From contig SAXG01000120.1 in NCBI GenBank assembly GCA_012932865.1, forward strand, positions 19,338-83,337: 64,000 bases of DNA. Direction: 5' to 3'. Made by a program: the position numbers and the translations under genes. How positions within the stretch are numbered: position 1 is the first letter of the stretch; every line of letters starts with the position of its first letter. Under the pieces are notes generated by a model that was given only the letters and a program-made list of their open reading frames with translations, was not told the origin of the DNA and made no database searches. Positions 32,428 to 43,457 of this stretch are shown piece by piece. The DNA comes from Amylostereum areolatum. Taxonomy: Eukaryota; Basidiomycota; Agaricomycetes; Russulales; Stereaceae.

Positions 32428-32873
32428 CGACGAGCAGGACGGCGAGCGCGTGGCAACGGGCGACGGCGGCCTCTCTCCCGTGACACCCACATCCCGACAC
32501 TCGACATGACCGACGCTGTGTGCCTGTGCGTCGCACGCCGCGACAATGTCCATCGTATTCAGCCTTGTCCAAAGCACCATGGGGGGATCCTAGAAGAGAC
32601 CAAGGTAAGCGCGAGCCTCTCTCACCCTAGAAGGAAACTTACTAAAAGCACAGATACCAGATACCTTACCCGCGTGCCCTCGTCGCGCACAACGCCCTCA
32701 CCATCCGCCACCCTTGCCGTGCGCGACGTCCCATTGGACGGCAGTGGGATGGAAACGGACACTGATATATATATGTACATTTGTTCGGCTGTAACCCTAT
32801 GAGAATCTGAGATGGCTTCGGGCTCGGCTCGTCCACATCTTCTGTGCCACGTAGTACGCAACTCTCCTTACAG

Positions 32874-32892
32874 CCACCACCACCACCACCAC
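32874..32892. repeat. CAC microsatellite
   Basis: Six consecutive CAC trinucleotides. Confidence 0.8.
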
Positions 32893-33896
32893 ATTGTCCC
32901 CCCGACCCAGAGAGCATGGTGCTGAGCTTGCACGAAGGACCGCGACTGCAGCGAAACAGTAACAAAGCGCTGAGCCCTCTGGGTGACGTGCCGTTCCGGG
33001 CTCTCCTCATGCATCCGAGCTTCGGCGACGTGCTGGTGGGCTCGGACAGGTTGCAGGTTTCGTTGTGGGACCCAGTCCATGAGTGTACCCTCGGACTCAC
33101 GCTCCCTGCTGCGTTGAGAGACACGAGGCGCGAAGCTGATGGCTGTGCGCCTCGAGGTGGCTCCGAGGTCACCCACACACACACCTTAATTCCTCTTTTC
33201 TAGAACATTCCACCCGCCCCTTTTCATCTCCCCGCTACATCATACATCGGTTCTTTGATTCCCTTCCTCTGACAACAACACCCTCGCCCAGATGGGCCTA
33301 TTGCATGTTGAACTCGACCGACGGCGCGCACACTTTGTTTTCAGTGGTAAGTTTTCTTTTATACATGACCTTCCTACGGCCTGCAGCCCCGTGCGTAGCT
33401 GACTTCGAGATCGGAGTCGCACGCAAGGACGTTGCATGGGCGCACAACTTCCCTCCCTCCATTCCTCGTGCTAATCATCGCAATTTGAAGGTACAATACC
33501 CGAACATAAAGCTCGATCCGGAGCCGGACATCGTCATCCATCAGCCCACTCTTCATGCGCGCAAGCATTGTTCCCAATCCGTGCCGCTACATGTTCATCA
33601 TCAGCAGCCTGCTCGACGCATCCACCTTCCTACCCGGCTTCCCCAATGCTCCTCAACCCACTCGGCCACATCCACCCCAACACCAACCTCCCCTGCGGCT
33701 TCTCCTGCCCCGTGATTTGCAGGACGCACTCGTCATCCTTGCCGTCGCTGTTTGCGGATGGTGCGGATGCCTCCACGAGCCGTTGGCTCATTTGGGATCT
33801 GCACTAACTCACGCCAACTCGGGGGTCAGTTTCCTTCCGACAGCGCACCCGCAAAACAAATCACAGGCACTCACGCAATGATACCCAGCCACTGGG

Positions 33897-34354
33897 TGTC
33901 ATGAACGGTCTATAATTTTCTTTTTACTTTACATTGGTTACACGCTTTAGGACTTATCGACTTATCACCGGTCCGACTCCACCTTAGCCCGGACCCGGCT
34001 CATCTATATCCCACCCGGACCCACGTGACTCATCTCGGTCCGGGTCTGACTCCTTTCTCTTGACCCATGCTGTACAATACTGACTCATGCTGTGCTCTTT
34101 TACATACGACTGCTTACTTATACTTGGTCTGCTTACTGATCGCCGTGTATTAGTTGCTTACCTAAGTCTCTCTCCTCTTGTGTATATAAGGCTCGCTCTC
34201 GCTGTACATATTCCTTATCTCGAGCTAGTCAATTCTACCGACTTTGCTTGCTTTCCCTTGTCTGTCGCCGTGTCTGATCGGCTCCCCTCTGTCGTCCTCA
34301 TCTTCTAGTCAGCTGTGTCGTAACTTGGTGCTGTTGCACTAGTCGTTGCTGACA
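33897..34354 (+). repeat. Element 2, 5' LTR with promoter
   Basis: TATATAAG starts at 34183. The LTR segment complementary to the primer-binding site starts at 34217, position +35 counted from the first T. Preceded by CTGGG. Confidence 0.95.
34183..34190 (+). promoter_or_regulatory. Element 2 LTR TATA box
   Basis: TATATAAG, placing the transcript start near 34213-34223, which includes ATCTCGAGCT at 34217-34226. Confidence 0.7.
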
Positions 34355-34356
34355 TA

Positions 34357-34366
34357 AGCTCGAGAT
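34357..34366 (+). promoter_or_regulatory. Element 2 primer-binding site, self-priming type
   Basis: AGCTCGAGAT, 2 nt downstream of the LTR end. Exact complement of LTR 34217-34226, the expected 5' end of the element's own RNA. No tRNA-complementary site is evident. Confidence 0.75.
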
Positions 34367-34825
34367 CTGTTTACTCTTGCACCACCCTACGACCGTCCCT
34401 ACGTACTGTAGCGTAGTAGTAGTAGTACCCGTCTGGTACTGACCTTGTTCTTCCCCCGTGCCGCCCTAGACCGTTGCCCCCAGAGTACGCGACTCGTTAC
34501 CCTGACATTGTGGTCGTGCGCACGTATACCGGTGCCGGCTTGACGTTTCCTCGAAACGTTACACCTACTCGAGACTCTCCAATACCAGGAGTTGAAAGCT
34601 CAGAGGTGACAGTAGAAGGTGCACCTTCGGTGTAGGAAACGAGTAAAAGCGGCGAAAGGAAAGCGGTTTAGGAAGTCTTTGGGCTCGTGTCCCCTAGACG
34701 AAGAGACAGCCAACAGGTCGAGAAGACTGAGGCAGACCGTCTTGCGATCTCATAACAGAACCACCTTCCCTCGACAAAATCTTCCCTTGCCGCACAGAGT
34801 AACCATTTCGACTGGGGGCTTGTGC

Positions 34826-35227
34826 ATGGAAGATTGGCGCTCGCAAGTACAAGAATTCATCCCCATCAGCCACGACGCTATCATCTCCCTCATCAACGAA
34901 TCTAAAGACCCCTGGGCCTGGCACAATTGGAAGGTCGCCCTCGGCGTAGAAGAACTTGAAGACTCCATCATAGACATCCACTTCTATCGCCTCAAAATAA
35001 GCGAACAAGGAAACGGAAACCTCTACGTCTACTCCTGCCCATACGTCACCTACCGCTACAAACTCGAGCAACCCCCAAAGTCCTTCTACGCGCCCAACGA
35101 GAAAATACCAGTAGACACTCGACACACCCACCGCCTCCTTACACCAGGCAACACCCCCAGCCCCACACCAGAGCCAGAGGTCATCGACCTCACCCAGCCA
35201 GAGGTCATCGACCTCACCCACTTATAA
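34826..35227 (+). CDS. Element 2 ORF0, pre-gag protein with tandem SUMO-interaction-like motifs
   Basis: 133 residues, the same as in element 1. Scanning from the predicted transcript start (34217) I find no ATG in about 600 nt until this one, which argues that it is the translated start. The middle is a compact domain with DPWAWHNW, LEDSIIDIHFYRL and YSCPYVTYRYKL; the C-terminal tail is Pro-rich and ends in two copies of PEVIDLT. Element 3 has a similarly placed frame with a related DPWTAHGLNFRIF segment. No known family recognised. A role in Gag biogenesis or in host SUMO contacts is inference only. Confidence 0.6.
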   Translation: MEDWRSQVQEFIPISHDAIISLINESKDPWAWHNWKVALGVEELEDSIIDIHFYRLKISEQGNGNLYVYSCPYVTYRYKLEQPPKSFYAPNEKIPVDTRHTHRLLTPGNTPSPTPEPEVIDLTQPEVIDLTHL

Positions 35228-35532
35228 ACAATTCCCTCGTTCGGACTCAACGGCTCCGCTCCAGTTCTGACTCCGACACCGACGTTGAGGACGAAAACTG
35301 CTACATATATCCCCTCCCTCTAGGCTTCACTGAACGAGGAAACGACTTCTTTGTCCAACTCGGAGACACCACTGTCGAAGTCGCCTTCGTAGCAACCCAA
35401 ACAAGTGGCATCAGTTGGTACTTCGCCAACGAAAGCCAAGACGACCTCACTGAAGCCGACTTCAACCTCATCGCCGCCTCCGCCCTACCGCCTGTCACCG
35501 ACGAAGACTTCTCCGACCTCGACGAACCAATC

Positions 35533-36789
35533 ATGGCTGCCCAGTGGATCCGCACCGACCCTCAACCCCCTCTCCCCGCCGAACTTACCAACTGCACCGA
35601 AATCGGTGGAACATGGAACATCGTCATCGGCCAAACTGGCTCTCCCATCCAACACATGAATAACGGCACCGACAATGCCTGGCTCATGGAAGTAAATGGC
35701 CGATGGGTCGCCATCCCTGCCGTGCTTGTTGCTGCCCTCAACCTGCCACCCCCCACTGTCAACGTCACGGCCCCCCCCATCACCGTCAACCCCCCTGCGG
35801 TCACTGTTAGTGCCCCAGCCGCCGCCGCCGCCAGACCCCCCCGAAAGAAAGTCCACGCAAAAACTCCTGAAGGCTTCTCTGGGAAACGAGAGGACTTCAA
35901 TGACTGGATGCGGTCGTGCGAGGAATACATGCGAGCCGCTGAGGATGACCTCGTGACGGACAAGGACAAAGTCCTCTTCATTCTCACCTACATGACGGGG
36001 GAGGCAGCACGCACCTGGAAGGCCGAGTATGAGGATGCACACTTGGCCAATGGAGCCATGGTCGCCTGGGTGGACTTCCACAAAGCACTCAAAGGGGCCT
36101 TCACCGACGTCAATGAGCAGCACCATGCCGCAGTCGAACTGGACGGGTTCAAACAGACGAAGGGTACCACTGCCCATGAATACTTCGCCAAGTTCGAGCA
36201 ACTCGCAAGGAAGGCAGGATACTCCACGGCGCAGGACCCTATCCACCTCATGCAGCTGCTCAAACACAACGTCTACTATCGGACCATTGACTCCATCTAC
36301 GACAGCGGCCACGTTCCTCAGAAATATGAGGACCTCAAAGAGCGCATCATCCTGATCGACGGTCTGCGACAGGAGCGGGAGGACCTTAAGACCCAGCGCA
36401 GTGGACCCGTGCAGAACCAAAAACCCAAAGGACAAGGATCGTCCAATGGGCAACAAGGGGGGCAGGTCCCATGGCGCCGCGATGGAACCGGCACGGTGCA
36501 CGGTGGCAAAGGTCAGCCGATGGACATCAACCGTGTCGACATCAAGGGGCGATGCTTCCGCTGCGGACAGAATGGCCACCAGGTGCGGGACTGCAGGGTG
36601 GACGTGAAGAACATCCGAGACATGTGGGGGAGGGACCGGTACACGGAACCACCAAAGCGGGAGGCTCGAGCACAGACGTTCGAGACACCCACTGCCTGGG
36701 CTAGGAGCCTGTCGGCCGAAGATCGGAAAAGCGTGATGGACGCGCTTCAAGCTCAGCCGAAGGGGGAGGAGAAGAAGGAGGGTTTTTGA
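35533..36789 (+). CDS. gag: Element 2 Gag
   Basis: 418 residues, matching element 1 Gag, with the CCHC knuckle CFRCGQNGHQVRDC near residue 340. Stop codon TGA at 36787-36789 lies directly after the slippery heptamer. The frame is open upstream of the Met back to before 35161 without another ATG, reading through WYFANESQDDLTEADF, so N-terminal extension through frameshifting from ORF0 or non-AUG initiation is possible. Confidence 0.92.
   Translation: MAAQWIRTDPQPPLPAELTNCTEIGGTWNIVIGQTGSPIQHMNNGTDNAWLMEVNGRWVAIPAVLVAALNLPPPTVNVTAPPITVNPPAVTVSAPAAAAARPPRKKVHAKTPEGFSGKREDFNDWMRSCEEYMRAAEDDLVTDKDKVLFILTYMTGEAARTWKAEYEDAHLANGAMVAWVDFHKALKGAFTDVNEQHHAAVELDGFKQTKGTTAHEYFAKFEQLARKAGYSTAQDPIHLMQLLKHNVYYRTIDSIYDSGHVPQKYEDLKERIILIDGLRQEREDLKTQRSGPVQNQKPKGQGSSNGQQGGQVPWRRDGTGTVHGGKGQPMDINRVDIKGRCFRCGQNGHQVRDCRVDVKNIRDMWGRDRYTEPPKREARAQTFETPTAWARSLSAEDRKSVMDALQAQPKGEEKKEGF
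36780..36786 (+). promoter_or_regulatory. Putative -1 frameshift site, element 2
   Basis: G_GGT_TTT followed by the gag TGA. Identical to element 1. Confidence 0.65.
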
Positions 36790-39700
36790 GGGGGCTGACG
36801 ATGTACACGGCATCTGAAGCCCAAGTTTCTGTTTCTCGCTCGTCTGGTTTTGTTGCGCCACGGTGGCCTGGTTCTCGTTTACATATGCGCATGGTTGATT
36901 CGGACTGTACTACTACGGGGGATATCCCCATTATGACTTCTCTTACGGACTCTATCGGTACGGGCACGCGTCCCGTTGTTATTTTAGATACTCAGGCTTC
37001 GATTTGTGAGCCTTCGGCTTTGGATACGGCTTTGGATACGGACTCGGTTTTGGATATGGACCCTGTGAAGTCAGGGACAACGCCGTGCGATGGAAGGGGC
37101 ACGGCGCCCAAATCATGTTATATGGCACCTGGAACGGCTCAATGGACGCTTCGTCGCTTAAGGGAAGACAAACCCGAAAGTGCGATTGCAATCCTTCGCA
37201 TCTGGACACACCACCGACGCCGTGACGAGGCTACTTATGAAGCCATCAAGGAAATAACTGGCATGGGAGACGAGTTAGCATGTCAAGCTCTACTAGAGCT
37301 CGCCACTCCTATGCAGTTCATACGCTCCTCCAGCGCCAAGGAACAAACGGTCATTCCCACACAACTGGTGGTAGATTCCAAGTGCATTGTCAAAGCTCTC
37401 GCACTCCTGGACAGTGGTTGCACTGGCTCGTGTATCAACACGAAGTTTGTACAGGAAAATCACATCCCCACGCGGCGGACTGCTCGCCCAATCCCAGTAC
37501 GAAATGCAGACGGCACTCTCAACACAGGAGGTCCCATCACGGAATATGTCACACTTCGCCTAAATATTCAAGACCATGAAGAAAACATTGACCTGGCGGT
37601 CTCCAATCTAGGAGATACGGACCTTTTCATTGGACATGAGTGGCTAAAGAAGCACAACCCTCACATCGACTGGAAATCCGGGTCAATTGAATTCGACCGA
37701 TGCCCTATCAGCTGCTCTCGTCCCCCTCCCCTCCTCAATATTGATGACGATGAAGAGGAGGAGGAAGAGCCAGTCCACATGGAAAAGGACGAGCAGCTGT
37801 TTGCTTTCGACTGGGATGGCTACAAAGCAACATACTACATCCGGACCCATGCATCGGACATTGCAATTGAAGAGCACGCTAAGAAAAAGGAACAGACCTT
37901 CTCTGAGCGAGTCCCAACGGCGTACCACGAATTCAAGGACATCTTTGACAAAGACGACTTCGACAAGCTCCCTGAGCGACGCCCATGGGACCACGCCATT
38001 GAGCTCACTCCTAACTTCAAACCGGTCGATTGCAAAGTTTACCCCCTCACATTGGACGAGCAGAAGCAACTGGACGCCTTTTTGGAAGAGAACCTGAGAT
38101 CTGGCCGGATCCAACCGTCCAAATCACCCATGGCCTCCCCATTCTTCTTCATCAAGAAAAAGACGGCTCGCTACGTCCTGTGCAGGACTATCGAAAGCTC
38201 AATGAGATGACAATAAAGAACCGTTACCCGCTCCCGCTCATCCAAGAGTTGGTTGACAAGCTTAAGGGAGCACGGCACTTTACCAAGCTCGATGTCCGAT
38301 GGGGATACAACAATGTTCGGATTAAAGAAGGGGACGAATGGAAAGCTGCGTTCCGCACAAACAAAGGTCTCTACGAGCCTACGGTCATGTTCTTTGGACT
38401 CACCAACTCCCCGTCTACGTTCCAAGCCATGATGAATGACCTGTTCAAAGACTTGATCCACCAAGGAGTCGTGGTCGTCTATTTGGACGACATCCTCATC
38501 TTCACACATACGCTAGAAGAACATCGTCGGATAGTCAAGGAGGTCCTTCGGATCCTGCGAGAAAACAAACTCTATCTAAAGCCAGAAAAGTGCGAGTTTG
38601 AGAAGGCAGAAATCGAATATCTGGGCATGATTGTTGGCGGAGGAAGGGTTCGCATGGATCCAGCAAAGGTCGCGGCAATCACCAATTGGCCAGCCCCCAA
38701 AACGAAGAAACAACTCCAATCGTTTTTGGGCTTTTGCAACTTCTACCGTCGCTTTATCAAGGACTTCAGCGGCATTGCTCACCCAATGACTAAACTCACT
38801 GGGAAGACGGAATGGGTCTGGGACACCCCACAGCAGGAGGCTTTTGAGGAACTCAAGCGACGTATAACATCACAGCCAGTTCTAGCAATCCCTACAGACG
38901 ATGGGCAGTTCCGTGTCGAGGCGGACTCCTCTGATTATGCCACGGGCGCGGTACTTTCGCAACAACAGGACAATGGCAAATGGCACCCGGTCGCCTTCCT
39001 CTCAAAGTCCCTCAGCGAAGCTGAGAGGAACTATGAGATTTATGACAAGGAATTACTGGCTATCATGACGGCGCTAGAGGAATGGAGACAATACCTCATG
39101 GGAGCACGACAGGAGTTTGAAATCTGGTCGGATCATCGCAATCTCACGTACTTCCGCAAGGCGCAGAAGCTAAATCGGAGACAAGCACGATGGTTAACGG
39201 AGCTACAAGAGTATCATTGTACACTACTCCACAAGCCTGGCAAAACAATGGGTAAACCCGACGCTATTTCCCGACTAGCGGGCCTTGAGAAGGGGGAGAA
39301 AGACAATGAAAACATTGTCCTCCTGAAACCGGAACTCTTTCACGCCCTCAACCATGCAGGAATTATAACCAATGGACCTGACAATGTCTTCATTGAGCGG
39401 ATTCAGGAGGATACCTTACTCCGAGACCATGCAGTAGAACGCGCCTTAGCACTCAAAGTGAAGGGATGGCTGGAACACGCAGATGGAACGATCACCTGGC
39501 AACACAGACTCTATGTCCCAAGAGACAAAGGACTCCGTGCAGACATCATCCAAGCTCATCATGATGGCCCGCTTGTCGGTCATCCAGGACGATACAAGAC
39601 TCATGAGCTCATCACGCGCAACTACTGGTGGCCTGCCATTAGAGACGATGTCCGGAAATATGTTGAAGGATGTGAGACCTGCCAACGTACCAAGATTAGA

Positions 39701-40930
39701 CATGATCGCATTGCCGCTCCACTCCACCCACATGACCCGCCACAAGCACCTTGGGAGCATGTATCCATCGACTTTGTCATGCCGCTCCCAGTCTCGGATG
39801 GAAAAGACGCCATCTGCAACGTGAACTGCATGGGTACCAAGCAGGTTGTATTCTGGGCCACGACCAAAGACCTAACGGGGGACGAACTCGCCTTCGAGTA
39901 CCTACGCGAGGTGGTCCCCCATCATGGAATTCCTAGAAAGATCGTCAGCGACCGTGGCAGCGTGTTTGTCTCCAAATTCACCACGGCATTGTTCCAACTG
40001 TTAGGCATTGAAGGGAACCCGTCCACGGCGTATCACCCTCAGACGGACGGACAGACCGAACGCTCCAACATGACCATGGAAAACTACCTTCGCATCTTCG
40101 TCAATCAACGACAGGACAATTGGACACGTTACCTCCCACTTGCCATGACTGCGCTCAACAACATGGTCCATAGTTCGATTGGGATGTCTCCCAACTTTGC
40201 CAACTATGGTCGGGAACTCTACCTGGGGACAAACCCTCGACGTGAAACAGACAACCCATCGGCGAACGAGTTTGCACAACGCGTGCGAGACATCTATGAG
40301 GAAGCCCGCTCTGCGCTAAAGGCAGCACAGGACGATCAAAAGCGCTTTTACGATCGCAAGAAGGATGAACCAATAGATTACAAAATTGGCGACTTCGTCT
40401 GGCTGGAAGCCAAGACCAGAGATGGCCAAACCGTAATCAAAACAGCACGTCCTATGCAAAAGCTAGATGACAAGCGCTTTGGTCCTTTCGAAATCCTGGA
40501 GAAAGTCGGAGCATCGGCTTACAAGCTTCGCCTCCCTACATCCTGGTCACGAAAACATCCGGTCTTCAACGAGTCCCTCCTATCTCCACACAACGGTCCC
40601 GCCTTTGACAATCAGAAAGCACCTACACCTCCACCGCCAGAGTTAGTCCAAGGAGAGGAAGTCTATGAGGTCGAAAAGATTATAGACTCCAAGAAGGTTG
40701 GTCGCGGCTTCAAGTACCTCGTCAAATGGAAAGGCTACCCAGACAATGACAATACTTGGGAGCCTCTCACCAATCTCCAGAATGCCAAGAAACGCATTGA
40801 CGACTTCCACCGTGAACATCCGGGTGCCCCGAAACCTGCACGCCTTAATCGTTGGAAACTCCTGTCGGAGGAAGAAACTGGATCTGATTACGACGAGGAC
40901 GTCGAATCTAAGAAAGGGGTGATGTCATGA
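36786..40930 (+). pseudogene. Element 2 pol, disrupted by a one-base deletion
   Basis: Same domain order as element 1. The A-run after ATCAAG at 38155-38161 has five A where element 1 has six, so the frame leaves the RT domain at its start (FFIKKK) and ends at 38210. The remainder, from RPVQDYRKLNEMTIKNRYPL through YLDDILIF, RNase H, integrase and chromodomain, is intact in another frame to 40930. It would need supply in trans. The break lies in a homopolymer, so a sequencing error should be excluded. Confidence 0.85.
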
Positions 40931-41380
40931 ACGGTCTATAATTTTCTTTTTACTTTACATTGGTTACACGCTTTAGGACTTATCGACTTATCACCGGTCC
41001 GACTCCACCTTAGCCCGGACCCGGCTCATCTATATCCCGCCCGGACCCACGTGACTCATCTCGGTCCGGGTCTGACTCCTTTCTCTTGACTCATGCTGTA
41101 CAATACTGACTCATGCTGTGCTCTTTTACATACGACTGCTTACTTATACTTGGTCTGCTTACTGATCGCCGTGTATTGGTTGCTTACCTAAGTCTCTCTC
41201 CTCTTGTGTATATAAGGCTCGCTCTCGCTGTACATATTCCTTATCTCGAGCTAGTCAATTCTACCGACTTTGCTTGCTTTCCCTTGTCTGTCGCCGTGTC
41301 TGATCGGCTCCCCTCTGTCGTCCTCATCTTCTAGTCAGCTGTGTCGTAACTTGGTGCTGTCGCACTAGTCGTTGCTGACA
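40923..41380 (+). repeat. Element 2, 3' LTR
   Basis: 458 bp, preceded by the polypurine tract AAGAAAGGGGTGA and followed by CTGGG. Confidence 0.95.
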
Positions 41381-41385
41381 CTGGG

Positions 41386-41697
41386 ATAGCCTTGTGTGCG
41401 AACCCCGAGGACACCTAGAGCACTGAGCAGCCGTCCATGCTCTCCCCACGGGTTGATTTCCTGGAACATTCTCGCTGCTTCCCATGTGACCACGCACCGA
41501 TGCCTCTCACCTTGAACAGCACGCGCACCTGTGGACGATCGAGCGACACAGCGGGGAGTGCGGGGTGATGAATGGAGGACTCGGAGATGGGGCCGCTAGC
41601 CTGTGCAGGTGTATTAGCACGTCTTATCTCTATATTCCATCCGCACATAGCAAGTTAATTTCCAAACCAAGTACAACCAGAGTACGATAGCTATAAA
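41386..41697. other. Intergenic between element 2 and the BTB-type gene
   Basis: No gene recognised. Confidence 0.4.
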
Positions 41698-42536
41698 CTA
41701 CACCCGAGAAGTCAACTCCGCCATAAAGTTGGCGAAGATATCCTCTTCAAGGGTCAATACACCAGCCTCCTTCACCCTACGCATGCTGTGAACATGGCAA
41801 GTGATGCAGAGTCTGTCAACCTTTCCTACGGCAGCCTGAAGCGACTCCAAAACCTGACGTCCGGTTAGGTTATGCTCAGGATGAAGCAGCGACTTCGTCA
41901 CTCTATTGAACCATGTCCGTTCCCATCCCATCTTGCATCGTGCAGGATTGTTGCATACAGATCCAGCTTCAAATGGTGGCACGTCAGTTGCAATATCTTC
42001 ACGGTGCCGAGTGATCTTTTCTCTGGCCTGGAAGATGACGTAGAACAATGGTCCAAGAATTTCGAGATGATGAGGGACAAATTTGGCGTAGGAACGGTTG
42101 ACCAAGTCCCAAAATGCAGGCTCAATCCACTCGGGGATGTCGTATCGGACTGCAAACGCAAGCTGGTAGGAAGTGTCCCACTCGGGACATCGGGGAAGAT
42201 CGTCTAGTGCAAAGTCGCGCGCGTCGGGAATCATCCACAAATGGTCAAGATGGAGTAGAGCGCAAAGTGCATCAAAGTTGTTTGTCGTCAAATCTCTTCT
42301 GGTATGTTGGCATCAAGACAGTTTCATTCTACAGGAGGAAATGTGGCTTACAGTCGAAACAGAAAATCTGCGAGAAAGCTAAATTGCTTGGCAGTGGCTC
42401 CGGGAAGCTGGATAGCATGTTCGTTGTTGCTTCCCTCGATAGCATCCTCCGGAGGTGGGATCGTGAACATGTCGTTGATAACACTGATACACTGATGAAG
42501 CATATCAACAGGTAGTTTGAAGTACATGTTCTCAAC
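41698..42536 (-). CDS. BTB/POZ-type protein of mushroom-specific family (5' end unresolved)
   Basis: Exons 42536-42352 and 42298-41698 join in frame across a 53-bp intron. The first reads VENMYFKLPVDMLHQCISVI, NDMFTIPPPEDAIEGS and IQLPGATAKQFSFLADFLF, the core of a BTB/POZ fold as in the large Agaricomycete families (consensus like VEGxLFKLPRxxL ... DMFSLP ... EGxxxxxPIxLPGVT). The second continues DALCALLHLDHLWMIPDARD and a helical C-terminus with WAAP-like YDIPEWIEPAFWDLV, and ends HSMRRV ... MAELTSRV. An upstream exon with the first BTB strands was not found; it should lie at 42540-42700. No lesion was seen. BTB domains mediate dimerisation or Cullin-3 binding; the role here is unknown. 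Divergent from the integrase gene at 42843. Confidence 0.6.
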
Positions 42537-43037
42537 CTGGACCGGTGGATCAGAAATGACACCTACAAAGACTCAAAACCACGGCGTACTTGGAAGATAG
42601 CGTATCGCTCATAATAATGAGATTGGGACAAATTTGGCTCTGCCGATGTGATGAACCATCCAACAGTAGGTGGTATGGACTGCATGGTGGAATGAGCTGG
42701 CACAAGAGAGATGTGGAGTCAGGATAATATAGGTGAGTCGTGTACAAAAACGTGGCGGGTGCATGTTAACATATACTGCGCACAGTCCAATCAAATGGAT
42801 TGTCGTTCTTCTTGCATCACCACACCACAACCTCCGTCTTGCATGGCTTCTCTACCTCTCAACTTTCCGAGGCTTCCTGCTGAACGACAGTGGCCCCATG
42901 AAGTCCAGGCTCTTCACCGTAATCTTTCCGATGCTTATCACCAGGCAATTTGTATCCTTCGACAGGAGGACTCTGAACCACTGAGGCTATGTGTCCTTTC
43001 GAAAAGGCTTCAGGACGATATGGTCCCCATTCTTATC

Positions 43038-43457
43038 TGTCAGAAACACGGTTTATGAGACCGATGAACTGCCTAAGTCGCGACGATGAGAGGAGCGAGA
43101 AGAAAATAGATTCGAGAGTGCCGGGGTCTAGGGTAGTGCAACGTGCGCTACAGTACCATATGACGAGATGGACAGTCTGAGGAAAAGGGAAAAGGGATAC
43201 TGTCCTTATATACAAGTGGGAACGATGGTGCGATGTGATGCGATAGTGGTGCGAGCGGGGGGAACAATAAGAAAGGAGTCATGGGGAGGAGGACGGAAGT
43301 CCGGAGCAATGATGTCATAGATAAGGGTGCGGAACGCCGTTCGGAAGTCCGGGCAATGACGTCGTTGGAGCATGTGATGCGAAGGAAAGTCATGTGCCGT
43401 GACACGTCGCGTGTACAAGGTCTGCAAACGAAGAAAGAAATGGAGCGATCCGTGACA
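43038..43457 (-). repeat. Element 3, 3' LTR
   Basis: 420 bp. Differs from its partner at roughly ten scattered positions, more than elements 1 or 2. Confidence 0.93.

Larger units (their letters stand above)
31161..33896. other. Relic-rich stretch without an intact gene
   Basis: Fragments only. At 31430-31750 (+) a coding-like run contains RDDVGTIAARMQSEAAEAT and DMRLMETLCPFQLLYG, which looks like a real protein piece whose family I cannot name. At 32270-32018 (-) WEERSTELIAQKRTQIAERR follows ATMGALGFAGYWG with a one-base frame break, like a dead small helical protein. At 33300-33890 (+) several exon-like pieces (ADFEIGVARKDVAWAHNFPP, IKLDPEPDIVIHQPT) end where element 2 starts. Possibly several dead genes. 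Confidence 0.35.
33897..41380 (+). mobile_element. Ty3/Gypsy chromovirus, element 2 (pol broken by one base)
   Basis: 7484 bp, same family as element 1 but on the plus strand. LTRs are 458 bp each (33897-34354 and 40923-41380) with about four differences between them, and CTGGG target duplications flank it at 33892-33896 and 41381-41385. It carries the same primer-binding site, ORF0, gag, slippery site and pol. Total length is one base shorter than element 1, which agrees with the single-base loss in an A-run of pol. Low LTR divergence in both copies indicates recent insertion. Confidence 0.95.
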
